From the NCBI GenBank assembly GCA_965217095.1, contig OZ244235.1, positions 4,402,001-4,466,000 on the forward strand: a DNA stretch of 64,000 nucleotides. Direction: 5' to 3'. Numbering within the stretch: position 1 is the stretch's first letter; each line of letters begins with the position of its first letter. The DNA comes from CAYNZV01 sp965217095 (GTDB lineage Bacteria > Latescibacterota > UBA2968 > UBA8231). This document shows positions 33,060-41,168 of this stretch, piece by piece. Both the position numbers and the translations under genes were made by a program. The notes below the pieces were generated by a model that was given only the letters and a program-made list of their open reading frames with translations, did no database searches and had not been told where the DNA came from.

Positions 33060-34064
33060 TTATGGTGCTCCAAACAAGAGGTTGTCGGCACCATCCGTCA
33101 ATTCGATGCCCGGATCTCCGTCGGCCGTCAGGTGGATCGATACCCGCGTGGCCCCCGAAGGGTCGTAGAGATTGAGCCGCGGCTGACCCTCGCGGCTGAC
33201 GCCGAAGCCCGAGCGGATGCGTTGTTCGGGATCGAGCAGCCCGATGAGTGAGGTGCCGTCGGACACGACCCCAAGCACCGCGCGCACGTGACCCTCCTGG
33301 TCGCTTAGCTCCAACAGGGCCATGCCGTCGGCGCGGGTCTTCAAGCTTGCCCTCATGGTGCCGTCCTCGCCCAGCAGCTCGAACTCGGGGATCTCATCCT
33401 GCGATATGCCCAATCGCACCAGGGCCTCTCCTTCGGCGTTCAGGAAGTTCATGCTGTGGGACCCATCCGGCCGCGACCCGATGCCCGCCCGGGCTTGGCC
33501 GTGCTCGTCGTAGATTCCAAGACTGCCGCTGCCGTCCTCTCCGAGAGCTTGACTACTGCGGGCGCGTCCCTGGTCGTCGTAAAGCTCCACAAACGGGGCC
33601 CCCTCCGGACCCACCGCCAGTCGCATGCGCTCGCGCCCGTCGTCGTCGTTGAGTCGCAATCCGGGTCCGGGTTCGCGATCGGTGCTTACGGTAACGACCC
33701 CGCGCCCGCCACGATCCATCAACTCGAGCTTTGCTCCCCCTTCGGCGCTTACCGACAACGTGGCCCGGGTTTCTCTGGCCGCATTGCGCAACACGAAGCG
33801 GCGCGCCGCGACGGTGTCTTGACGTAGCCACCAGACCAGAAGCAAGAGTCCGGCCAGGACCAGGGCGGCACCGCTGGCCGTGGCAGACAGGTAGAGCTGG
33901 CTCTGCAGCCGGTCGTTTTCCTCCCGAAGCTCCTGCAGCTGATCGGTGATCTCGTCACCGGCGTGGGCCGCGGATGGTAGAATCCCCACAAAACAGGCTA
34001 CGATCAGGAGGATGGAAACGAGGGTCACGCTGCGGAATTCGCGGCGAACAATCGCGCCAATCAT
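33060..34064 (-). CDS. Membrane-anchored protein with about ten 23-residue repeats
   Basis: 334 residues from the ATG at 34064, preceded by AAGGAG nine bases upstream. A hydrophobic N-terminal segment (VTLVSILLIVACFVGILPSA, ending AHA-G) looks like a signal peptide. A coiled coil (QLQELREENDRLQSQL) and a second membrane helix (GAALVLAGLLLLVWWL) follow. From about residue 105 to the end the protein is a tandem array with consensus xDGxxxLxLxDxxGxxRxxLxV, for example DGMALLELSDQEGHVRAVLG and EGQPRLNLYDPSGATRVSIH. About ten copies of 22-24 residues should form a beta-rich solenoid or propeller. Function unknown. It follows the ABC-2 exporter genes and precedes a nucleotidyltransferase. Confidence 0.75.
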   Translation of the reverse strand: MIGAIVRREFRSVTLVSILLIVACFVGILPSAAHAGDEITDQLQELREENDRLQSQLYLSATASGAALVLAGLLLLVWWLRQDTVAARRFVLRNAARETRATLSVSAEGGAKLELMDRGGRGVVTVSTDREPGPGLRLNDDDGRERMRLAVGPEGAPFVELYDDQGRARSSQALGEDGSGSLGIYDEHGQARAGIGSRPDGSHSMNFLNAEGEALVRLGISQDEIPEFELLGEDGTMRASLKTRADGMALLELSDQEGHVRAVLGVVSDGTSLIGLLDPEQRIRSGFGVSREGQPRLNLYDPSGATRVSIHLTADGDPGIELTDGADNLLFGAP

Positions 34065-34153
34065 GGCACAGATCTCCTTGTTTTTACACAACTAAAAGGA
34101 TGAAGGCGGATTGAAGCCCACGTTCGGGAGCACCTCGGGAGCATGAGCAAGCT

Positions 34154-34925
34154 TCACGCCGAGGCTCCGGAATAATGTTTGACCCCCTGCCTCCACGTAA
34201 GCCGAGATGCGATCAGCATGGTCGCGGCCAGTGCGGTCGCCACCACCAGGTTTTCCAAGGTGAGCCGACCGACCAGAGCCTCGGTCGGCACAGTGACTGC
34301 GAAGGCAATCGGGATCAGGAAGGTCAGCGCAGCGCGCAGCCACGGGGGGTACACCCCTACTGGCCAGCGGCCGGCCTCGTACATGCTCTGAAAGATAACC
34401 AGGATATTTTCGATTTTGACAAACCAGAACGTGAGCGTGGCCAGGATTACCCAGAAACTGTATACGATCACGGTGCCCATGGCCAACGCGACAGCAAAGG
34501 CACTGACCTGCGTTAGCCCGTCGGGCCATTGCGATGCCCAACACCAGCATACCGAGACCCACGTCCGCCAGCCGCCAGGTGCGCATCTCGCTCAGGCACA
34601 CCAACACCTGCGCGTCTTCGGGTTTGGTCAAGGTGAAGTCCAGGGTGCCACTGCGGACATCCTCCATGAAACGCTGCATGCTGGGTTGGATCACCAGCCC
34701 GATCAGCCCGCCCATGAGCAGATATACGCCCAATAGCGCCACTAGCTCCACCGGACTCCACCCTCCGAGATCCTCCGTATGCGCGAAAATCACCGCCAGA
34801 CCTGCCAGTGACGTCGCCAGGGTCATGGCAGCCTGCAGCAACTGCACCAGGAAGTTGGTGCGGTACGCCATCTCGTTCATGAGACCGATGCGGAAGAACA
34901 GTGCCGCCAGACGTAGAAGATTCAC
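34154..34925 (-). pseudogene. ABC-2 type permease (second subunit), frameshifted
   Basis: GTG start at 34925, overlapping the stop of the first permease (GTGA). The first two thirds read RLAALFFRIGLMNEMAYRTN, LLGVYLLMGGLIGLVIQPSM and VRSGTLDFTLTKPEDAQVLV, typical of DUF990/YadH-like ABC-2 subunits. Near base 34515 the frame breaks after VLGIAMA. The rest (GLTQVSAFAVALAMGTVIVY, SFWVILATLTFWFVKIENIL, MYEAGRWPVGVYPPWLRAAL) continues in another frame to 34154. A one-base change would restore about 256 residues. It may be an assembly error or a real lesion. Confidence 0.8.
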
Positions 34926-35714
34926 GATCCCACCGCCGAGTAACGTTTGGTGCCTCGTCCCCAGACCAGCGACAGCAGCCCGAACCCGAGTAGAATCCAG
35001 ACCGCCTGCGCCACCAGCCCTCGTTGAATCTCCGCGACACTCAGCTGACCGAGCACGAGTTCTACCGGAAACGCCAGCATCCAGCGAAACGGCGACAGCC
35101 AAGCCATTTGTTGCACCCAGGCCGGCATCAGGTCCAGCGGCGCCATGCGACCCGCTAGAAACAGCATGGCGAAGAAGTACACCTGATTGAGCGCGGCCAC
35201 CCGTGTGGTCCAAAAGGCGGCCAGAGCCAGACTCCATTCCACAAAGAACCTGAGCACGAAGGCCAGCGCCAGGGTCGGAAGAAACACCGCCAGCCTCCAG
35301 GGAACCAGATCCATACGAGGCTCGAAAACCAGCATCAGGGCTACCGTCGTCGGTGCCAGCACAACCATGGTTATGGTTTTGAAGGCGATGTTTTCGGCCA
35401 CATCTCGATGCAAGGGATGTAGCGGCTGTAGCAGCAAGGGTGAAAACTCTCCGGTGCGTACCCGGTACTCGAATACAAACATGTTCCAGGTAAACGTCAG
35501 GTGGTGCACTACCATCATGACGAGGAAGTAGGCGGCGAGGTCGCCGCTCGTATACCCGCCGACCGCACCCCCTTGCGAACTTGCTACGGCGACCCACACA
35601 GCCAGGTAGATGACCGGCTGGATCACCAGCCCCATGAGCCAGTGATCATTTCGGCCCGGTACTGGAACTGCAGCGACAGAGAGGTTTTGAACAGGATCCA
35701 GTAGATGCCGAGCA
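34922..35714 (-). pseudogene. ABC-2 type permease (first subunit), frameshifted near its start
   Basis: A TTG at 35714 behind GGAAGG gives LGIYWILFKTSLSLQFQYRA and EMI, then the frame breaks near 35640. WLMGLVIQPVIYLAVWVAVA, YTSGDLAAYFLVMMVVHHLT, RTGEFSPLLLQPLHPLHRDV and the closing membrane helices follow in the other frame. The G-E-x-x-P-LLQPLHPLH block is characteristic of the DUF990-type exporter permeases. A single missing base would restore the protein. It starts 14 bases after the ATPase gene and overlaps the second permease by four bases. Confidence 0.8.
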
Positions 35715-35728
35715 ATGCGTGCCTTCCG

Positions 35729-36694
35729 TTACTGGGCGAACACCTGTTCGATGACCTCTTCTATGCGGGGGTCTTCGACCGTGAGATCCAACACCGGCAG
35801 ATCGGTCAATAGCCGCGCAGTGATCTGCGGCGTGTCTGACTTCGGAACCCGCAGGGTAGTGCGTCCCGCTTCCTGATGCATCACTTGGCCATAACTACCG
35901 AGATCCGTTTCACCGTTGGCCAACTCCACAATGATCGTTTTATGAGGGGAAAATCGCTGCACCAGATCGACCAGGTCGCCGTCGAAAAGCAACGCCCCGC
36001 GATGGATAATTACCACTCGCTTGCAGAGCGCTTCCACGTCTGCCATATAATGACTGGTCAGGAGGACGGTGGCGCCGTAACGCAGGTTATACTCGGCGAT
36101 GAAGGCGCGAATCCGGCGCTGCATGGTGACGTCTAGACCGAGGGTGGGTTCGTCCAGGAAGAGCAGGCGGGGGCGATGCAACAGGGCCACGGCGATCTCG
36201 CATTTCATACGTTCGCCCAGAGACAGATTGCGCACGGGTTTGTCCAAGAGGCCGTCCAGGTCCAGCAGCTCGCCAAGCGCGTGGCCATACTCGCGCGGAT
36301 CGAGACGGTAGATCGCCCTGTTCCGTTCGAACGAATCGCTTACCGGCAAGTCCCACACCAATTGGTTCCGATTTCCCATGACCAGGGTGATCTGCCGCAG
36401 GAACATCTTTGACCTGCGGAAGGGATCGTGCCCGAGTACGTGGCAGTGGCCACCCGTCGGGTACAGCAAGCCCGCAAGCATTTTGAGAGTCGTCGTTTTT
36501 CCAGCTCCGTTGGGACCGAGGAACCCAACCACCTCGCCCTCACTCACCTGGAAATCGATCTCTTTGACCGCTTCGACCTGACGGGTTTCGCGGTGCAACA
36601 AGCTCTTGAGGGCAGCCTTGACACCGGCACCGCGAACGGGAACGGCGTAGATTTTGGTAAGATCGCGAACCTGAATCGCTGGTTCGTGAGTCAC
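35729..36694 (-). CDS. ABC transporter ATP-binding protein (ABC-2 exporter)
   Basis: 321 residues. Walker A GFLGPNGAGKTTTLKMLAGL, Q-loop region RQITLVMGNRNQLVWDLP, signature NLSLGERMKCEIAVALLHRP, Walker B RLLFLDEPTLGLDV and H-loop TVLLTSHYMADVE are all intact. The N-terminal extension (VRGAGVKAALKSLLHRETRQ) is typical of the DUF990-linked exporter class. It drives export through the two permeases coded directly downstream, both of which are frameshifted as read. The cargo is unknown; the downstream repeat protein is a possible partner. Confidence 0.93.
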   Translation of the reverse strand: MTHEPAIQVRDLTKIYAVPVRGAGVKAALKSLLHRETRQVEAVKEIDFQVSEGEVVGFLGPNGAGKTTTLKMLAGLLYPTGGHCHVLGHDPFRRSKMFLRQITLVMGNRNQLVWDLPVSDSFERNRAIYRLDPREYGHALGELLDLDGLLDKPVRNLSLGERMKCEIAVALLHRPRLLFLDEPTLGLDVTMQRRIRAFIAEYNLRYGATVLLTSHYMADVEALCKRVVIIHRGALLFDGDLVDLVQRFSPHKTIIVELANGETDLGSYGQVMHQEAGRTTLRVPKSDTPQITARLLTDLPVLDLTVEDPRIEEVIEQVFAQ

Positions 36695-36782
36695 TTCAAT
36701 ACTCCTGTATAGGGGCGGGATTTCCTACCTTTGCGTTGCCGTTGGCGCGTCCGAATCTAAAACATTCCAACCACCACGCCAG

Positions 36783-39170
36783 ATGCCTTCTCTCGCTCGA
36801 TACGCATTGTTGGTTTTCGTGTTAGCCCTGGGGTGTTACACCCGCTTTGTTGGACTCAGTCGGGGACATACCGAACCTCCGGTCGGCAGCACGGAAAATG
36901 TCGCCGTGGGGGGAACGTTCCACCACTTCCATCCGGACGAAGCGACCCTGCTGCGCGCCGCGAGTGAGTTAAAATCGCCGTTTGACCCGCCGATCACCGC
37001 CTACGGGCTCGTTCCGATCTACCTGGCACGCGGGGTGTTGGAAGGGATCGGGTTGTTCTCAGCTGGGTCCGCAAGGCTTCCCGAATCCCGGCAGTACATC
37101 GCCCTGCGGTTTGTTTCTGCCCTGCTGTCGGTAGGGTGTCTGGCCCTGGTATGGGTCGTGGCGCGGCGATTCCTGGACCGCTGGAGTGGGCTCTTGGCGC
37201 TCTTCTTCACCGCGGTCGCTCCCGTCGCCATTCAACAAGCCCACTTCTTCACGGTCGACGGCCTCTTCGCGGTGATTACCCTAGCCGCCTTCTACACTAT
37301 TCTGCGAGCAGTGGCGCAGGGCGGATGGGGCTGGTTCCTCACCGCTGGCGTGCTCATTGGCTTGGCCGGTGCCACGCGATTGAACGGACTGCTCATAGGG
37401 CTGGTGCTGGTGGCAAGCGTGGTGGTGATGCGCGGTCCACGTGCACTACGCCGGCTTGACCTGTGGATCTCGGCGTTGGTGGCCACGGCGACGCTGTTGG
37501 CGTTGCAACCCTATCTAGCAACCGACCCGGGCATCCTGTTTAGCGGCACGACCTCCGACGATCTGCACTTTTCACTCAAGGTCGCCCGCGGCGAGATCCT
37601 CCGCTCGTGGACCGTGGCCGATCTGCATACCATCCCCTATCTGCATTACTGGACCGATCTGTGGCCGTTGTCGGTCGGCTGGCCGTTGACGCTCGTCTTT
37701 GCCGCCAGCCTGGGGTATGCGGTTTGGCGTCGTCGCCCGATCGGGTGGCTGATTCTCGGATGGGCGGTTCTGTATTTTGCGCTCATCGGTGCGTTGCACA
37801 CCAAACACGTGCGATACCTACTGCCGCTGTTGCCGTTTTTTGCGTTGCTGGCGGGCGACTTCTGCGGCCGGATGGCGCAGTCGACCCGATTTCGGGTCAT
37901 CGGCATCGGCGTTTGTACCTGCGTGGCCCTGCATGCGGGCATCTACGGGCTGGCGTTTTCCCAGGTGTACTCCGTCGAAGACAGTCGCATCCAGGCCGCC
38001 CGCTGGATGTATGCGAACCTGCCCCCCGGAGCACGCGTCGGCGTTGAACGCGGTGGATTTACCGTGCTGCGCCTGGTGCCTCAGGATCGGTTCGTCCCGG
38101 TGGTGCTCAACTTGAGCACCCTGTTTGAAGCGCGTGGTTACATGTCGTGTGAAGCACAGTTCGAGTATCTGCGTCATGACCGTCTGATGGACCTCGACTA
38201 CATTGCCATCGTCGACGTCAACCGTTATGCCCAGTACACCGCTGCGCCGCGCCTGCTTCCGGTGGCGGCCGGATTTTACCACCGGCTTGTCCGAGGTGAT
38301 CTCGGCTTCAAACCCGTAGCCCGTTTCAAGAACTACCCCTCGTGGCTTGGTTTCCAGTTTCGCGACGATGGCGCCGAAGCCTCCTTCATCGGGTACGACC
38401 ACCCCGCGGTCTACATCCTGAGACGACAAAGCGACGAGGCGGTGGCTGCCGCTATGGAGAACTGGCTGGATGAGCTCTCCAGAAATCGCGACTGTGCCGA
38501 TGACTTGCTGAAGAAGGCCGCCCGAGCGTTTGGCGAGGGCCGCTACGAGGCAGTCGAGGATGCCGCGGCGGAGGTGATGGCTGAACATCCTAATCTGCCG
38601 CTGGTTCACTATATGCAGGCCGCCGCCAACCGGCGGCGGGGACTGCCTTACTCGCACGCTACCGACCGTTTCGTTGCCGGCTTCCAGAACCGCGCGACCC
38701 ACGTGTTGCCGTGGGCCAGTGCCATGAGTTTTGCGGTGTTGGATTTGCCCGAGTTGGCCCTGGAGGTCGTGCGACAGTTCGGAACGGCCACCCATCACTC
38801 ACCGGCGTACCACCAGGATCTATCGCACTCGTACTTGATCCTCGCCAACCTCATGTACCGTAAAGGGACGTTGACTGCGGCAAAGCAAGTATACGAACTC
38901 GCCGACCAGCTTTACCCCAGTTCTGCCGCCCACAATCGCCTTGCGGTCATCGCCTATCGCGGCGGGCGCTACGAGCGCGCCGCCCACTTCTGGTCCGCAT
39001 CGCTTCACATCGATGAGAAACAGGCTGGAATTCACGCCAATGTCGGGCAGATCCTGGCCAAACACTCATCCTCGTTGGACCAGGCACGCCTTCATCTGCA
39101 GCGCGCCATCGAACTCGACCCTAGCCTGGAATCGGAGCTGGCTGGGTGGATCGCCGATTTAGCTCCCTAG
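36783..39170 (+). CDS. GT-C (PMT/GT39-like) membrane glycosyltransferase with TPR tail
   Basis: 795 residues. The N-terminal helix and first periplasmic loop (LGCYTRFVGLSRGHTEPPVG, then FHHFHPDEATLLRAASEL) carry the acidic pair (HPDE) that GT-C enzymes use with lipid-linked sugars. About ten transmembrane helices follow up to about residue 395, with GLAGATRLNGLLIGLVLV and TKHVRYLLPLLPFFALLAGD typical of GT39/ArnT-like enzymes. A periplasmic domain comes next, and from about residue 590 the C-terminus consists of TPR-like helix pairs (ALEVVRQFGTATHHSPAYHQ, AKQVYELADQLYPSSAAHNR, DQARLHLQRAIELDPSLESE). Substrate unknown. It lies divergent from the ABC exporter. Confidence 0.82.
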   Translation: MPSLARYALLVFVLALGCYTRFVGLSRGHTEPPVGSTENVAVGGTFHHFHPDEATLLRAASELKSPFDPPITAYGLVPIYLARGVLEGIGLFSAGSARLPESRQYIALRFVSALLSVGCLALVWVVARRFLDRWSGLLALFFTAVAPVAIQQAHFFTVDGLFAVITLAAFYTILRAVAQGGWGWFLTAGVLIGLAGATRLNGLLIGLVLVASVVVMRGPRALRRLDLWISALVATATLLALQPYLATDPGILFSGTTSDDLHFSLKVARGEILRSWTVADLHTIPYLHYWTDLWPLSVGWPLTLVFAASLGYAVWRRRPIGWLILGWAVLYFALIGALHTKHVRYLLPLLPFFALLAGDFCGRMAQSTRFRVIGIGVCTCVALHAGIYGLAFSQVYSVEDSRIQAARWMYANLPPGARVGVERGGFTVLRLVPQDRFVPVVLNLSTLFEARGYMSCEAQFEYLRHDRLMDLDYIAIVDVNRYAQYTAAPRLLPVAAGFYHRLVRGDLGFKPVARFKNYPSWLGFQFRDDGAEASFIGYDHPAVYILRRQSDEAVAAAMENWLDELSRNRDCADDLLKKAARAFGEGRYEAVEDAAAEVMAEHPNLPLVHYMQAAANRRRGLPYSHATDRFVAGFQNRATHVLPWASAMSFAVLDLPELALEVVRQFGTATHHSPAYHQDLSHSYLILANLMYRKGTLTAAKQVYELADQLYPSSAAHNRLAVIAYRGGRYERAAHFWSASLHIDEKQAGIHANVGQILAKHSSSLDQARLHLQRAIELDPSLESELAGWIADLAP

Positions 39171-39246
39171 GCTCGTTCGGCGAAGGTAACCGACAGAAAG
39201 TTGGCTTGCTCATGGGGACCCTGCGGATATCTTCTCTAAAATACCT

Positions 39247-40500
39247 ATGCTTCCCTCCACTTCCTCGAAGCCTGAGCCGATGCTGCTAGCCGGATGCGCA
39301 GTCCTCTTTTTTGTTGCCCTGTCGTCCCCGTGTCGCGGGCAAGATCAGCTACAGCCCGAGATCTTCCTGGGTGGGATGATGGCGATGACGGTCACGGAAG
39401 GAGACGAGGGTGCCCGTGAACGGAATTCCTTTCGCCGCGGGGACAACCCTCTTGACCATGTGCGTTTCACCGCCTTCGGCGACGTGGTGTTTAACCAGCG
39501 CTTCTCACTGTTGAACCAGATCATTCTTGATCCCGCCGCACGCGCGGGCCTCAACACCTATCTGCGGACCTATCTGCGCTACGCCCTGGTTTCGAGCCCG
39601 TCGGCACATCTGCAGCTGCAAATGGGTCGATTGCCGACCGGGTTCGGCAGCTTCGCTCCCCGGGCGTATGCCGACCGCAATCTGCTCATGGGACTGCCCC
39701 TTTTCTACACCTATTTCACGGCGCTCCGTTCCAATCAGCTGCCCGCCGACAACGACGATCTCTTGCGCCACCGCGGCAGCGGTCTGGCCGCACGGTTCAC
39801 CGGCTACCAGGAAAGCACCGCACCCAACTTCAACGGACTCCCCTTGATCTACGATGCCTGCTGGGACTTCGGTGTGCAGGCGGTGGGTTCGGTCTGGCGC
39901 TTCGAGTACCTCGTCGGCGTCACTCAGGGTACCCTGTCCGACCCCCGTACCAACCCCACCGACAACAACGACGGCAAACAGCTCCTGGGCCGACTGGCCT
40001 TTGTGCCTCACGTGGGAGCCGTGGTGGGTGTTTCGTTGGCCCGCGGCCCCTACCTGGATGGGGGAGTGGCACCCCAGATCGAGACCACCGGTGCGGATCT
40101 GGAAGATTTCGAGCAGATCATCTATGGCCTGGATCTGGAGTACGGAATCCGCCACTTCCGGCTGGTCACCGAGCTCGTTTCAAACACCTGGGAAGCAGCC
40201 ACCTTAAACGCCGGGCCGGTCGACCTGAAAACCTTGAGTTGGTATGTGGAGGCAAGCTACAAGCTGAGGGCCGGCTTGACGGCTGCGGCGCGGTACGGTC
40301 GCATGGACTTCGGCAAGATCGCCAGTGGAACCGGGCGCCGGACGGACTGGGAGTATGACCTCAGTGGCAGTGAGCTGGGTTTGCGCTACCGGCTCACCGG
40401 CGGCGTGATCGGCAAAGCCGTTTGGCAGCGGCACGTCGTCGACCAACCCGGGGTACAGCATCTGGACCTGACGGCGCTGCAGCTGGTGGCTTCGTTCTAA
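39247..40500 (+). CDS. Outer-membrane beta-barrel (porin-like) protein
   Basis: 417 residues. A signal peptide (MLLAGCAVLFFVALSSPCRG, cleaved about Q32) precedes a body of alternating strands: DHVRFTAFGDVVFNQRFSLL, YLRYALVSSPSAHLQLQMGR, LRAGLTAAARYGRMDFGKIA. It ends in LTALQLVASF; the C-terminal phenylalanine is the classic barrel-assembly signal. The LQLQMGRLPTGFGSFAPRAY block resembles phosphate-selective-type or alginate-type porins that carry MGR in the barrel. Substrate unknown. The next gene starts seven bases after its stop, giving an apparent barrel-cupredoxin-sensor operon. Confidence 0.8.
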   Translation: MLPSTSSKPEPMLLAGCAVLFFVALSSPCRGQDQLQPEIFLGGMMAMTVTEGDEGARERNSFRRGDNPLDHVRFTAFGDVVFNQRFSLLNQIILDPAARAGLNTYLRTYLRYALVSSPSAHLQLQMGRLPTGFGSFAPRAYADRNLLMGLPLFYTYFTALRSNQLPADNDDLLRHRGSGLAARFTGYQESTAPNFNGLPLIYDACWDFGVQAVGSVWRFEYLVGVTQGTLSDPRTNPTDNNDGKQLLGRLAFVPHVGAVVGVSLARGPYLDGGVAPQIETTGADLEDFEQIIYGLDLEYGIRHFRLVTELVSNTWEAATLNAGPVDLKTLSWYVEASYKLRAGLTAAARYGRMDFGKIASGTGRRTDWEYDLSGSELGLRYRLTGGVIGKAVWQRHVVDQPGVQHLDLTALQLVASF

Positions 40501-40507
40501 CGGGATC

Positions 40508-41161
40508 ATGCGAGCTCTACGCCTGGCGGCTGTGGTACTCGGATTGGGCACGCCAGAACTCGAAGCGGGCACCGTGACCGGGCAGGTTGTGATCGAGGAA
40601 AGTCAGCGTGTGCAACGCCCCCCGCGCTACTACCTGGGACCGTTCCGCGGTACGACCGGGAGCCCGCGTTCGCCGCGGGGAGCTGCCCACGTGGTGGTTT
40701 ACGTGGATGGCGCTTCCCCCGACACCACGTTTGCGCCACGCGCCGCTAAAGCGATTGTACGGCAACGTCAGCAGCAGTTCATGCCCCACGTGTTGCCGGT
40801 GCTAAAAGGTACCTTCGTCGGGTTTCCCAATCTGGACAACTACTACCACAACGTCTTCTCCGTGTTTGCGGGTGAGCGCTTCGACCTCGGTAGGTATGGC
40901 GCCGGCGAGAGTGGTGAACAGACCTTCAACCAACCCGGCGTCGTGGTTCTCCGCTGCGAAATCCATCCGGGCATGAAGTCCTACGTGCTCGTCCTCGAAA
41001 ACCCGTTCTTTGCCGTACCTGACTCCACCGGACAGTTCAGCATCGAGGATATCCCCGGTGGCATCTACGACCTGAAAGCGTGGCACCCCTACCGCGGAGA
41101 GCGTATGCGGCGGGCGGTGGTGCCCGAGTCCGGCGCGCTCGAAGTACGGTTCTCTTTCTGA
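40508..41161 (+). CDS. Cupredoxin-like periplasmic protein with carboxypeptidase-regulatory-like end
   Basis: 217 residues. Signal-like start (MRALRLAAVVLGLGTPELEA). The cupredoxin ligands can be placed: His in NLDNYYHNVFSVFAGERFDL, and Cys, His and Met in VVLRCEIHPGMKSYVLVLEN (C-x2-H-x2-M type). The last 50 residues, FAVPDSTGQFSIEDIPGGIY and DLKAWHPYRGER, match the carboxypeptidase-regulatory-like segment often joined to such domains (methylamine-utilisation-like proteins). It probably binds one type 1 copper and transfers electrons or senses copper in the periplasm. It lies between the barrel gene and the sensor kinase on one transcript. Confidence 0.82.
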   Translation: MRALRLAAVVLGLGTPELEAGTVTGQVVIEESQRVQRPPRYYLGPFRGTTGSPRSPRGAAHVVVYVDGASPDTTFAPRAAKAIVRQRQQQFMPHVLPVLKGTFVGFPNLDNYYHNVFSVFAGERFDLGRYGAGESGEQTFNQPGVVVLRCEIHPGMKSYVLVLENPFFAVPDSTGQFSIEDIPGGIYDLKAWHPYRGERMRRAVVPESGALEVRFSF

Positions 41162-41168
41162 GGGCAGG

